A stretch of 64,000 nt of DNA from Dehalococcoidia bacterium (GTDB lineage Bacteria > Chloroflexota > Dehalococcoidia > Bin125). The position numbers and the translations under genes were made by a program. The notes under the pieces are model-generated. The model searched no databases. It was given only the letters and a program-made list of their open reading frames with translations, and was not told where the DNA came from. Shown here in pieces: positions 16,786-30,143 of this stretch. How positions within the stretch are numbered: position 1 is the stretch's first letter; every line of letters begins with the position of its first letter. Where the stretch lies: positions 186,001 through 250,000 of the forward strand of contig JAJDWB010000019.1 of NCBI GenBank assembly GCA_022825855.1, in the 5' to 3' direction.

Positions 16786-18105
16786 TCAGACAATCGACTC
16801 AGACGGGCCCGTTCGACGTCGGGGATTCCAAAGGCCAGGAGAGCTGCCTACTAGCTCCTGCACGGCGTCTTCTACGTTCCGATCGCCTGCCTTGATATCG
16901 GCCCATCGCTTGTACAGATCCGCCGAGAGCACATGAACCGCTTCGACGTTTCTCGCAGCCTCTTCAACGTTGCTGCCAGGGCGCGGACGGGACGACGGAT
17001 CCATTTGGCGGAACGGATTCGTCACCCACATCGTCAGGTCGGGAGGCCTCCCGTTCTCGACAATGTACTTGTCTCGGTGCTCCCGAACTTGACGGGCGTC
17101 GTTAGTCCTAGTTCCGTTGGTATAGCCCTTGACTTCGACGATTGCTTCCCAAGCGGGCCGGGTCGGATGCGTGAGGCGCAGATCCTCTTTTCTCGGCTCG
17201 TTCGGCTCTAGGTCAGCGTCCATGTCATGAACGCCGAAACCCAGGTCGGAGAAAATCCTGCTCACCGCCGTAACCAGCTCGTCGCCGTCTCCAAAGATCG
17301 CTTGCCGTATGCCCTTGTCAGCCTGCTCACCTTCCTGTTCCAGCTGCGCTTGGAGCTGCTCGTACTCCGCGTTCTGCCGCATCACTTCTAGCCGGTTTGC
17401 CTCCATTTGCCCAGCCAGGGCTCGCTCCTCTGGTGTGTACCAATCGGATGGAACGCTGAACTGCGGTGGGCTATGGGGAACCCGCTGAGGGTCGATCTTA
17501 TGGACGTGAAACAAGAACGCGCGGAACCAAGCCTGAAGATCGGCCGCTTCCGGCAATACGAGGATCGCGAAGCCTTGTTGCGAGGGGTTTGTTTCCGTAT
17601 GGCGGTGCGAGAGAAGAAACTGCATCGCGACCGGTTTGTTCGAGGTCGTGGCTACTAAGACACTCCGTTCGACGACGACAGGAAGGCCAGAAGAGTCGTC
17701 GATGACGTGGGGAGGGATCGTGGCGCCCCGAATGTCACTCAACAGTCGATCGGCGAGCGACTTGTAACGGTCGGGGCAGTCGTAGGCGATAGAGACCTCC
17801 CGCTCGGTGTTGGCTATGTCCGTACGAATGCGCCTCGAAGCAGTCTGATTGCCTGGACCGAATGTCCCGCCCAGCGGCCAGTTGAACCGCGAGCGGCCGA
17901 TCGACAGTAGGTGCACGCCGCCGCTAACCACCGCTCCTTCTAGCCCGCGGGAGACCACAATGTCCGTCTCGGTCCAGTCATAGTCCTGGAGATACTCGTC
18001 CAACTTCTTTGCTGTTCGCATATGCCCACAAAGCTGGGCAATGGAATGGATCTGGGAGTCGTCCAATCCAATGGCAGCGACCCGCGGCCGATTCGCGGTC
18101 GTCAT
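16786..18105 (-). CDS. PD-(D/E)XK nuclease-like protein downstream of the Hma-like genes
   Basis: 439 residues from ATG 18105 (MTTANRPRVAAIG). The N-terminal two thirds are of unknown fold, with a helical charged segment about 230-275 (MEANRLEVMRQNAEYEQLQA). The C-terminal domain (about 285-390) reads KEDLRLTHPTRPAWEAIVEV then KGYTNGTRTNDARQVREHRD, i.e. E-D-L...VEVKGY, the signature of a PD-(D/E)XK nuclease fold, followed by P-DLTMWVTNPFR. It lies 188 bases after the DUF499 gene on the same strand and so may be the effector or an accessory nuclease of that operon. The described Hma type has three genes, so a fourth nuclease gene is a variation worth testing. The nuclease fold is likely; the link to the system is inference from position. 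Confidence 0.7.
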   Translation of the reverse strand: MTTANRPRVAAIGLDDSQIHSIAQLCGHMRTAKKLDEYLQDYDWTETDIVVSRGLEGAVVSGGVHLLSIGRSRFNWPLGGTFGPGNQTASRRIRTDIANTEREVSIAYDCPDRYKSLADRLLSDIRGATIPPHVIDDSSGLPVVVERSVLVATTSNKPVAMQFLLSHRHTETNPSQQGFAILVLPEAADLQAWFRAFLFHVHKIDPQRVPHSPPQFSVPSDWYTPEERALAGQMEANRLEVMRQNAEYEQLQAQLEQEGEQADKGIRQAIFGDGDELVTAVSRIFSDLGFGVHDMDADLEPNEPRKEDLRLTHPTRPAWEAIVEVKGYTNGTRTNDARQVREHRDKYIVENGRPPDLTMWVTNPFRQMDPSSRPRPGSNVEEAARNVEAVHVLSADLYKRWADIKAGDRNVEDAVQELVGSSPGLWNPRRRTGPSESIV

Positions 18106-18293
18106 ACGTCACCTCGTTTGCGCAGCTGCCCATACTGGGAGACCCAAATGAGACAAGTCACAGCGAATCGTACGAGTAATCGCCCACCGGTTAGGAGGCG
18201 ACTGGGGCGTCCTGCTGTCAGGAACTGGTGTGGTCGGGTAGCGCTTGACTCTGGCAGTCGAGACGCATCCCGGTAGGCGCTTCACAGCCAGAA

Positions 18294-21200
18294 TCATCCC
18301 TCCGCCCACTCCACCTCGATACCGAGCTGGTCGAACCCTTCGACGATCCGCCGTTCGAGCACGTCTTCGCCGATGCCAGCCTCACTGGACACTTGAATCG
18401 TGAGTTGAATCTCTGCGCCTGCGTCCGCATCCTGCAGCGCTCTGAAGAGATAAGGCTGGAGATTGCTGGTCTTGGCGACCGCGAGATTGGGCACACTCAG
18501 CCGGACACGCCGGAATCGTCTAGACGGCGCGGGAATCCCGGGGTCGCCGTGCGGCTCGTCTGTTCTGGGATCTGATTCGGTGACCGGATCCTCAGCGACC
18601 GCCGTGCTGCCCTCAGTCTCGGGCTCTTCCGTCCGTAGCTCCTCCCGAATGAGGTCGCGCATGTCCCCCTTGACGAGTGATGCCGAGCCGTCGAGCAGGA
18701 CGTGCAGCAAGTCGAACTCATCTGCAGTCTCGATAAGCTGCTGATATCGAGCCGCGTCCGGGTCGCCAATGGCGACCGCCCACAACTTGCTGGCGACGCC
18801 CTCGCGGATGCAGTTGCGCAGGGTGGTCTCCCGATCGGGCAGGATCGGCAGGAACGTCCACTCTGGGAAGCGACGGAGCGCGTGCGAAAGGTCGAGCGGC
18901 TCCGACTCATCCCTCCAGAGACGAGAGGCGACCTTCGCGTTGAAGTAGATCGCTCCCATTCCCGACAGTACTTTGGGATCGCCGTAGTCCTGACTCGACA
19001 ATCTCTCCACGACTCGCTGGGCAATCTTGTCCTTCGCGGTCGCCGGGACGGCGAGCGACGCGTGCGCCAAGCCACTCGCGTCGGGGAAGTACACCCAGCG
19101 AAATGCCGTGACGACGCTGGTAGCCAGGCTGTCGTTCTTGTCCTTGGCGCGACTGGCGAGGTCCTTCCTCTCCAGTTCGCTCAAGTTCTCTAGGTTCGAC
19201 CCGAGCACCTGGTCGTATGCGAGTACTTCGCGAACCGCATCGCGCGCGCGATCCCACAGTTCCTGGTCGGGAGCGACCAGAACCAGGGCGTTCCTCCACT
19301 GCCGCAAGCCACCGCCGACTCGGTCCCACAGTTGCTCGACTCTGTCCGATCCGTTGGGAGACGCGTCGCCTAGGGGACTGCCAACCGTGAATCGCGGCGA
19401 CAGAACCGCGATCGTCGGATCGGGATTGTCCGGAATCTGATCGTCCGTTGCCGCCCACGCCAAAGACCTGAACCCCGGCTGCGCGCCAACCACGCTTTCG
19501 ACCTCTGCGCGGAGACGTTCGTCGACCGTTGAACTTGGCTGCCCGCTCGCGTTCTGAGCGATCATTCGGTAGATGTTCGGCTTGGTCTGGAAGCGCAGCC
19601 GGTCGCCTTCCTTGTGTACGTACCAAAGCGTCTCGTCGAGCGAGGTCAGCACCTCGGAGACGTACTCGGGGCCGAGGTTCGGCGCGACCGTCCCGAGTCG
19701 TAGCTCCTGGCTCGTGGCGCCGCTACGTTCCAGCCCGCCGAACGAGTGCATGAGCAGCGTGGTGGCCACGCCCCGCGACACGTGCAGGGACTCGTAGTCT
19801 CCGCCGCGGCGGGCGTCCTCGCGATTGGCGTGACCGTCGCCGCCGATGATGTCGGCGGCGACCACGGCGTCGTATCCACCGGCTGAACCGGCTGCGCTGA
19901 CGATCCGGGTACGGATACGCTCGCGCTCCAAATCGACATGAGCAGGCTGGATCATGTGGGCCTCGCGGCGATGACGCCACTGGTCCGCGACGACCGAAGC
20001 AAGTAACTGCAGAGTCGCCCGCGTCCGAGGAAAGTCCGACGCCGTGGACCATTTCTTGTAGATCACATCGAGCAGCTCAGGATGCAGCGGGTACGCATCC
20101 TCCATCCGCGCCAGATAGTCCGGCGACGTTACCGCCGCGTCGTAGCTGGCCGGCGTCCGTTCGTAGACCGCCCGGTACTCGCGGGCCACCCTCTGCGCCG
20201 CCTCTTGATCCACATGCTGAAACAGACGACGGCGCGTGAGACTGTAGATCTCTTCGTCGTTGACCGGCGTGCGTTTGGAAACGACCCGGTCGGCTCGTGG
20301 CTGGAGTTCGTCGAGAACGGTCAACTCGTGCTGCAGCGTTGCGGGGTCGAGTCCCCCGTACTCGCGCTTGCTCTTGGGCAGTGAGATCAAGATGCACACG
20401 CCGTCAACATTTCCGGCGAGCTGCAAGGTCTCCTGCAGGAATTGAACAGTTTGGCGGTAGAGATTTTGCGTGCGTCTGGTGTTTGAGAAACGCAGCTTGA
20501 CGAGGTAGCTGACAAGTTCGTCGAGCAGAATGAGGCAGGGCGAAGCCGCTTCCAACACTTGGCGGAACAGTTCGTTGCCAGGCGCCGTTCCGCGGCCGTC
20601 CGACTCCTGGACCAACGACCAACAGCCGGCCTGGTGCGCCAACTCACCCCAGAGTGTCGAGACTGAGGCGAGGTCCTCCTTGTTGACCGGTGTATCTGCG
20701 CCGACCTCCTGGCCGTCGAAGACAAGAACCTGCGATCGATCGGGCACACGAAGGTCACCCATCGCGACGCTCACGCTATCAATGGACTGAGCGACCGCAG
20801 GGCTGTTGATGATGTGGTAGAGCGTCAGCAAGGCGTGGGTCTTGCCTCCGCCGAAGGGAGTCTGAACTTCGGTGACGGCCGCTCCAGCTCCGCCATTCAT
20901 CCGGCTGAGCACGTCGCCCAGCATGAGAGTCAGGTTTTCGGTGAAGTAGGTCTGCGAGAGGAATCGCTCGGGTTGGAGATACTCATCTCGCGCCGAGCCT
21001 GCGAAGACGCCGCCAAGCGTGGCGGCAAACAGTCCTTCGTCAACGTGTCCCGGATCGCGGAACCCTTCGCGCGGTTCGCAGGTTTGCCACCAGTAGGGCA
21101 GCCCAGTGCGTGGAGTTGCCGGTGCAGGAGATTCGATAGCTGCAGGACGCGAATCGTCCAGTTCCATCATCAGGACCTGCTTGCGCAGTGCTTCGAGCTC

Positions 21201-21629
21201 CTCGGCTTCTGGAAGCTGGGCCCGTTCGAGAAGCTGGATCATCACGTAGAGCGACTGACCGGCGTCGTCTGCAGGAATGTCGCCGCTGCGCGAGTGCGCA
21301 GCGAGCATGTTTCGTGCTTCTGCGGCCTGCATCAGAAAGGACTGCGTTTGTTGGTAGTTCGGAAAGAGATGCTCGAAGGTGGCTGGGTGCCTTGCGACGA
21401 TCGCGGGGAAGTGGATCGCATCCAGGTAGTCCTCTGATTCCCGATCCGGGTCCTTCCTCATGCTGCGCCGGATGTTGTTGGCTTGCGGTCCCTTCAGCTC
21501 CTTGAGCACGCCGCGGTCGAACCAGTTGCTGGGAAACTGCTCGATCAGCAGATCCTTGATCAACCGGCGCATGGCGTCGGTGTAGAGCTTGAGGCCCTCG
21601 GCCAGGGCGGCGTAGTTACTCTGTGCCAT
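18294..21629 (-). CDS. DUF499 ATPase of an Hma-like defence system
   Basis: I take ATG 21629 (MAQSNYAALAEGLKL), which overlaps the end of the methylase gene by 14 bases; the frame stays open further upstream but that part is the shadow of the methylase. The product is 1111 residues. Walker A is EVQTPFGGGKTHALL (about 253-267) and Walker B LILLDEL (about 366-372), both typical of DUF499 proteins. The N terminus is helical (LYTDAMRRLIKDLL) and the C-terminal ~120 residues form a separate acidic and beta domain. DUF499 ATPases occur beside DUF1156 methylases and DUF3883 helicases. They probably act as large ATP-driven switches or DNA-handling motors; the mechanism is not known. Operon order is helicase, methylase, ATPase. 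Confidence 0.88.
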   Translation of the reverse strand: MAQSNYAALAEGLKLYTDAMRRLIKDLLIEQFPSNWFDRGVLKELKGPQANNIRRSMRKDPDRESEDYLDAIHFPAIVARHPATFEHLFPNYQQTQSFLMQAAEARNMLAAHSRSGDIPADDAGQSLYVMIQLLERAQLPEAEELEALRKQVLMMELDDSRPAAIESPAPATPRTGLPYWWQTCEPREGFRDPGHVDEGLFAATLGGVFAGSARDEYLQPERFLSQTYFTENLTLMLGDVLSRMNGGAGAAVTEVQTPFGGGKTHALLTLYHIINSPAVAQSIDSVSVAMGDLRVPDRSQVLVFDGQEVGADTPVNKEDLASVSTLWGELAHQAGCWSLVQESDGRGTAPGNELFRQVLEAASPCLILLDELVSYLVKLRFSNTRRTQNLYRQTVQFLQETLQLAGNVDGVCILISLPKSKREYGGLDPATLQHELTVLDELQPRADRVVSKRTPVNDEEIYSLTRRRLFQHVDQEAAQRVAREYRAVYERTPASYDAAVTSPDYLARMEDAYPLHPELLDVIYKKWSTASDFPRTRATLQLLASVVADQWRHRREAHMIQPAHVDLERERIRTRIVSAAGSAGGYDAVVAADIIGGDGHANREDARRGGDYESLHVSRGVATTLLMHSFGGLERSGATSQELRLGTVAPNLGPEYVSEVLTSLDETLWYVHKEGDRLRFQTKPNIYRMIAQNASGQPSSTVDERLRAEVESVVGAQPGFRSLAWAATDDQIPDNPDPTIAVLSPRFTVGSPLGDASPNGSDRVEQLWDRVGGGLRQWRNALVLVAPDQELWDRARDAVREVLAYDQVLGSNLENLSELERKDLASRAKDKNDSLATSVVTAFRWVYFPDASGLAHASLAVPATAKDKIAQRVVERLSSQDYGDPKVLSGMGAIYFNAKVASRLWRDESEPLDLSHALRRFPEWTFLPILPDRETTLRNCIREGVASKLWAVAIGDPDAARYQQLIETADEFDLLHVLLDGSASLVKGDMRDLIREELRTEEPETEGSTAVAEDPVTESDPRTDEPHGDPGIPAPSRRFRRVRLSVPNLAVAKTSNLQPYLFRALQDADAGAEIQLTIQVSSEAGIGEDVLERRIVEGFDQLGIEVEWAEG

Positions 21630-24425
21630 CGCCTTCGTCCATTCCGAGGCTGAGCTGCGGGCTCGGAGCGGGAGCTTCCGTAGGTCGCACGGTAGCGCCC
21701 AGCAGCCCCAGAATGACGCGGCGGTCCTCGTCGCCCTCTGGCAGGCACGAAGCGACGGCCTGGCCGAGCGTGAGCAGCGCTGACCAGCGAGACTCGCCCA
21801 GTGCCGCGCGATACTTGCCGAGCCGGTCGCTCTGGTTCTGTCCCCACAGCCACGCGGCGCACTGGAGCTGGTCAATCAACGCGGCGGTTCGGCCGGACGA
21901 TTCGCCTCCCAGATCGTCGTCATCTCGAGCGCGTTCGGCGATGGTGCGCAGCTTGACGAGCTTCTTGCTTCGCTGCTTCGCAGCCACGGCGATGGAATGG
22001 TCGCGAGTGACATCATCGAGACGAGTGCCAGTGGCGAGACAGAGCGCCAGCGCTTCCCCGGCGTCGAGCGCAGCCCGGGAGTAGCTCCACACCCAGGTCA
22101 CGTACTGCTGCGTCAGCGAATCGACCATGCCCAGGTCGGTGCCCTGAAGTACCTGTTCCAACGCCACCTTAGTCGATTCCTGACGCACGATATCGAGGAA
22201 GTCGCGTGCAGAAACCTCGGAACCATCAGGATTGAGCACACGCAAATGGCGGCCGAAGACGGAAAGCGCGGGGCCAATCGCTGAGATAAAGAAATCGGCT
22301 CCGCGAATCCCCTGGCCCCAGAAGTACAGCAGACGCTCTCTAATGACTGGCCGCATCTCATCCAACACGTCGCCGCGAAATGCATCCGTCGGCTCATCTT
22401 CGCGCTTGCGGCACACCATCCAAACGGATGTCTTGAGCCGAGCCTGAGCCGAGCCCGCAGTCCGTGACTCCATCTCCGTATCGATAGGCCAGGAGGCATC
22501 CGGGACCAGCCCGGCCGCCATGAGTCCCTCGATCAGGGTGCTCCATGCATCCGGGTCGGTATGGGCAAAGACCACGCCGGTGAGACCTCCGGGGTCGAGC
22601 GAACGAGCAATCGCTATGAAGGCCTCCTCCATTAGACCGACATAGCGCTGACGTTCTTCTGAGTCTTCGCTTTCCGACGCCATGATTGCTTGACGCGTCT
22701 TCGGTGTGAGTGGTAACTGCAATAGGTCGGGAAACAGAGGACCGATAGACCGCTTCAGCCAGACGTAGAAGAAGTCCGCCAGCCCCGCGTAGTCCATCGA
22801 GTTGTAGTAGGGGGGATCAGTCACCACGATGGAGAGCCCGTTTGGTGATGCCGTCGTCGCGTCTCGCTGAGCCACGGTTGCTGCGCGACCAGCAGGCGTG
22901 ATTGTTCCTACCACCTGCTTCAACGCACTGTCAAAGCTCCCACTAGAACTCGACAGCGGATTGATCTCGCAATAGTCCCAGACCATAGAAAGGGCTTGGC
23001 GCGTGAAGGTGTTGCCGACAGCTTCTCGGCTTGGTTGTACCCGAGAGAGTGTTGAGTTGTAGTCGGCGAGCTTGTCAAGCGCAAATGCCAGATAGATGGC
23101 GATAGCTTCAGTGTGTTGGTCTTCCAAGCCCCAGCTCTTCATTGCTGCGGAAGCCTCACCAACCAGCCGCGCAAATGTTGCCAGCGCTAGCTGTTGACGA
23201 TCGTTGAAGAGCTGGCCCCAATCTTCCAACCCGAAGGCGTCTATGCGTAGCCCCAAGGTCTTTCGGTCAATGGGCTCCGTGGGAACTAGGTCCAAATCAT
23301 CGACATGTGTGGACTGCTCCGTACGGAGTCGCCGAGCGGCCGCCTGGTAGATGTTTCCGTCTTGTCGAGTGTCCGGTCGATACGACTTGCCTTTTGTTCC
23401 TTCGTTCGTCAAAACTACTGCCGTCAGAGTCGCATCGAGACGACCATTTCTAGATAGCCGTCGGACCTCCGATCCCTTGACAACCTGGTCACAGAGCAGG
23501 CACCTAGTGTCTCCCCGCGATGTAGTCGCCTGTCCAGGACTGCCAGTGACGTCTTCGCCATCCACAACGCCAAAATCGACTGTTCCAACCTCGCGATCGA
23601 TGACTGGCTCGAGCGCGACCCTTTTCTTCAGCTTACGGGCGAGCCAATACTGACGAATCAGCGGCATGTCTGCCTCGCAACTGGGACAGGGAATCGTCCG
23701 GCTCCAGAGGTAGGCAACGGGCACGCTGCCATCGGGATCGGACGGATAGAACTCTGCAAGTTCCTCGCGCGCCCGTCCCAGCACCCATTGACCCCAGTAA
23801 CGCACGTTGGTGGCGAGCGGGTTGCGCTGATACTCTGCGGTCCATTCCCCAGCCGCGAGACCTGGTTGTTCGGACTCCCGATCGGCCTCCAGAATGTATT
23901 CGGGCACGTCGCGGCTGTTTGGATGGCCAAACTTCTGCGGATACACCAGCGTGCCCTTGAGGATCAGGACCGCGACCGGATTAAGATCGCTTGCTTCCAC
24001 ATCCAGCCCCAAGCGCAACCCTTCCAGGGGAATAGCCCCTCCGCCCGCGAACGGATCGAGCAGCTTCGGCGGCTTGCCGTCGTTGCAGGCGAGAATGCGT
24101 TCCCGCGCCCGTTCCAGGAGCTCTCTACCCGTTAGGCCGGTGCCGCCTTCATCCTCGCTCCGAACTACGCGATCCGGATACCGAACCGCGACCCACTGTG
24201 CGAGATCGGCGACCTCACGGAGCAGCGCATCGCGTTCTTTGTCGGTGCCGGGATCGTCGACCAGAGACGCATAGATAAATGCGCGGCACGCAGCCAAGGG
24301 CCTTCGCGCCCACCATTTGTGGAGAGTTTGTGGGTGTGGACTGCCCCTGTTCGAGTCCTTGCGCGAATCGTTGGAGACCTCCTCCAGCGGAAAGGCAACT
24401 TCGATCAGCCGCTTCCGGCGTTCGC

Positions 24426-24429
<4 letters not shown>
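21616..24429 (-). CDS. DUF1156 DNA methyltransferase of an Hma-like defence system
   Basis: ATG 24429 overlaps the helicase stop as ATGA, which fixes the start (MSERRKRLIEVAFPLEEVS); 937 residues. The DUF1156 N terminus is clear (HPQTLHKWWARRPLAACRAF, about 32-51). The SAM-binding motif DPFAGGGAIPLEGL is at about 125-138. A CPSC..(about 250) and CLLC pair suggest a zinc ribbon inserted in the fold. The catalytic motif IVVTDPPYYNSMDY (about 535-548) fits an amino-group (N6-adenine or N4-cytosine) DNA methyltransferase. It presumably marks host DNA so that the companion helicase/ATPase proteins spare it. The target sequence cannot be read from the protein. Confidence 0.92.
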
Positions 24430-27809
<3,380 letters not shown>

Positions 27810-28067
27810 CGACGGTGAGGCCTGTCGTCTACATCCCGCGACTACGGTAACCCTCAGCGTCAAATGTGGGCTGAAGAGTGCTCGCTTCTGGGATCATCGC
27901 CCGATAGGACCGCACGCTCAAGACTGACTTGACCTGGTTGGCAGAGGACGAAGGTCGCGCAATGCGAGAGATTCAGGCTGCCACGAGCAGTAGGTCACTA
28001 TTCGGGCCGCGCCGGAGCTTCTGGTTAGCGACTAGATGCTGGGAGTCGTGAAGCTGGTCCAGTTAGA

Positions 28068-28754
28068 TTATCCAAGCTTCAACCCCAACACCGAGAGCGC
28101 GCGAGTCACGTCGGGATCGTTGGGTTGGAGCGGTTCCACAGCGAGCGAGCGCAAAGGCCCAGACGACCCCGGAGCCGGCTCGAAGATCGCCCAGTTGGAA
28201 GTGTGATCGTCAAGGCGCGACTGATACTGGATGCCGGCGAGTGGTTGGTCCTCGGCACCGCACTCGTAGACGAGCCGTGAAACCTCCTGGGTGAATCCGC
28301 GAGGCGCGGTGAGGCGAATGGCGGCTGCGTCAATGTCTGACAACCCGTAGTGGACCGCTCTCGCTGCGAGTCGGGAGCGCACGACCGACAAGGAGGCAGC
28401 GGCACCGACGTCGGCATAGATTCCAGCAAGTTCGGCAACACCCATCAGCCGATCCTCAAACCACTCGCGCGGAACAGTTCCGGCTTCGATCGAATCAGCT
28501 TCGCCGTCGATTTCGCTCAGACCCGCAACGACAGCGAGGTCTGGACGGAACGGTGCAAGCGTCTCGATCAGTGCGCCGAAGCGGGTCGAGCTGGCGTAGA
28601 GGACACGGTACTCACCTTCGGGATCATCCCATCGATTGCCAAAGGTTCCGTCGAGACCAGCCCGACTCCAGTCAGGCCAAACCCAAGGCTCTGGAACGCG
28701 TGCAACGCGGAACGCCGGACCTTCGACGATTACAGTGTCCAGATCGCAAGTCAT
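28068..28754 (-). CDS. RES-domain toxin
   Basis: 228 residues; ATG 28754 overlaps the antitoxin stop as ATGA. The RES domain shows as FRVARVPEPWVWPDW, GTFGNRWDDPEGEYRVLYAS and a later E (LIETLAPF), i.e. the R..Y..E set. RES toxins such as MbcT and ParT modify NAD+ or a host enzyme (NAD+ phosphorolysis or ADP-ribosylation) and halt growth unless bound by their Xre-type partner. Typical size is 160-230 residues, so this one is full length. It sits 258 bases upstream of the Hma-like helicase and could act as an addiction unit for the island or as a back-up defence. Confidence 0.85.
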   Translation of the reverse strand: MTCDLDTVIVEGPAFRVARVPEPWVWPDWSRAGLDGTFGNRWDDPEGEYRVLYASSTRFGALIETLAPFRPDLAVVAGLSEIDGEADSIEAGTVPREWFEDRLMGVAELAGIYADVGAAASLSVVRSRLAARAVHYGLSDIDAAAIRLTAPRGFTQEVSRLVYECGAEDQPLAGIQYQSRLDDHTSNWAIFEPAPGSSGPLRSLAVEPLQPNDPDVTRALSVLGLKLG

Positions 28755-29143
28755 CCACCAGCCAAGAAGGAGCGCGCGGCACCGATAACTTCCGGCCCCA
28801 CTTCATCGATATCGCCTTCACGGAGAAGGCGCAGCGGCGAGCGATCGCCAAGCTGCGGGTTGAGGCCCTGGAACCAAGCCTGCGCGACGGCGGCGGAGTC
28901 GGCACCGGCGATTGGCGCAGCGGCCTGCAGGGCAGTGCGCAGCCGCCGCTGCACTTCAGCGTTCGGTTTGCGCGACCCATCCGCCCACTGGTTGACGGCA
29001 CGCGTTTCCTTAACGGATCCCAAGTAGGCGCAGAGTTTGGCGCCGAGAATCTCGCGCACTTCACGGGCAACTTCAGGGAACGTGGAGCGGGTAGCGAGCA
29101 CATGCGCGTCGTAGTCCGGGCGCGAAACTGAGGTTGTTGCCAC
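28751..29143 (-). CDS. Xre/MbcA/ParS-type antitoxin of the RES pair
   Basis: 130 residues from GTG 29143, with GGAGG six bases upstream. The N-terminal half carries a Xre-like HTH (AYLGSVKETRAVNQWADGSR, about 38-57), with the rest forming the toxin-binding C-terminal part typical of MbcA/ParS/Xre antitoxins (NPQLGDRSPLRLLREGDIDE). It precedes the RES toxin with a 4-base overlap, the standard order for this TA type. It probably represses its own promoter; ATATCT-rich sequence just upstream (about 29165-29175) could be the -10 region. Confidence 0.83.
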   Translation of the reverse strand: MATTSVSRPDYDAHVLATRSTFPEVAREVREILGAKLCAYLGSVKETRAVNQWADGSRKPNAEVQRRLRTALQAAAPIAGADSAAVAQAWFQGLNPQLGDRSPLRLLREGDIDEVGPEVIGAARSFLAGG

Positions 29144-30143
29144 GGCGCACCTCCTCTGTCCACCTAAGATATACCAGCTCTAATGCCCAGTCGGATCACA
29201 GTAAGATCACCAATCTGTAGGCTATCCCTCAGAGCACCGCGGAACCCTCGCACTCTCCCCTCTCTGCTCATTTCCCCAGGACTCCACCGGATACTGAGAA
29301 CCCGACGATCAGGACGCTTTACATGCGTGCAGACCCTCGTTGACGTCGCAGCTAGCCTCAACCACGCCACGTTCGTAATTGGCCACACCGACGTGCTCGC
29401 CAGGCAAGGGGTCCTGGGCGAGTCCAGGCGCCTGCAGCGCCTGCAGCCGCCCGGACGGCGGTCGCTGGATGCCGTCTGGCCTGTCCAAACGTCTCCATCC
29501 GCCCGTCAATGCTTCCGGTAGGGGTGCCCCTCCCCACTCCCTGTCCCACATCTGCCCAGCCCAGTACCCTCCGTTCTGCGCTGGCAATGCTGCGTCCACG
29601 CGCCAGGGATGTCCGGCCTTTGTCCAGCCGCACATCTCGGCCAGGGCACCTGTGAGCGATCATGGGAGAGGTGTTGTAGGCAGAATCCAATGGGAGCTTC
29701 ACGAATTCGAGCGAATTAGTTGTCTGCTTTCATCGCCGACGCCTAACGGCTTCGCCGGCGCGAATTGTGAGGGAGCCAACAGGTCAGTCTCCAGAGCGCG
29801 CCTCTGTAGAAACCAGCGCGAAGTCAGTCTCGCTGATTACTCCTGTCAGCGGTGCCAGAAACCGATGGGGGCCTGCCTGAGTTTCTCGAAACAAGACTCA
29901 GTCTGTCCGATGAGCAAACAGACTTCACCGGCTCCAGATCCACGCGAGCGCACTTCGTGACGGCGATGTGGTGGAAAGAACGGACTTCCGGATCCTCATC
30001 TGCTTTGGTAGTTCCAGATCCCGTCAAAACGACCAAGCCAGAATTGACCGTCCACCTTGGCTCATCCCATGGTTCGGAAGGGGCAGGGACCATCGCCAGA
30101 TGCCGTCAGCAGATAAGCTGGAGGAAGGAGCAGTGGATAGCCG
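29144..30143. other. 1-kb gap between divergent defence genes
   Basis: Only short mutually overlapping frames occur here on both strands and none shows a recognisable domain. The first ~60 bases contain the promoter region of the TA pair, and the last ~40 contain an AGGAAGGAG stretch before the nuclease-STAND gene. The middle may be the remnant of a lost gene; I see no RNA gene. Confidence 0.4.

Noticed and set aside
29164-29702. Several 60-115 codon frames in the 29.1-30.1 kb gap
   Set aside because: They overlap on both strands, none has a recognisable domain or ribosome-binding site, and composition is not gene-like.
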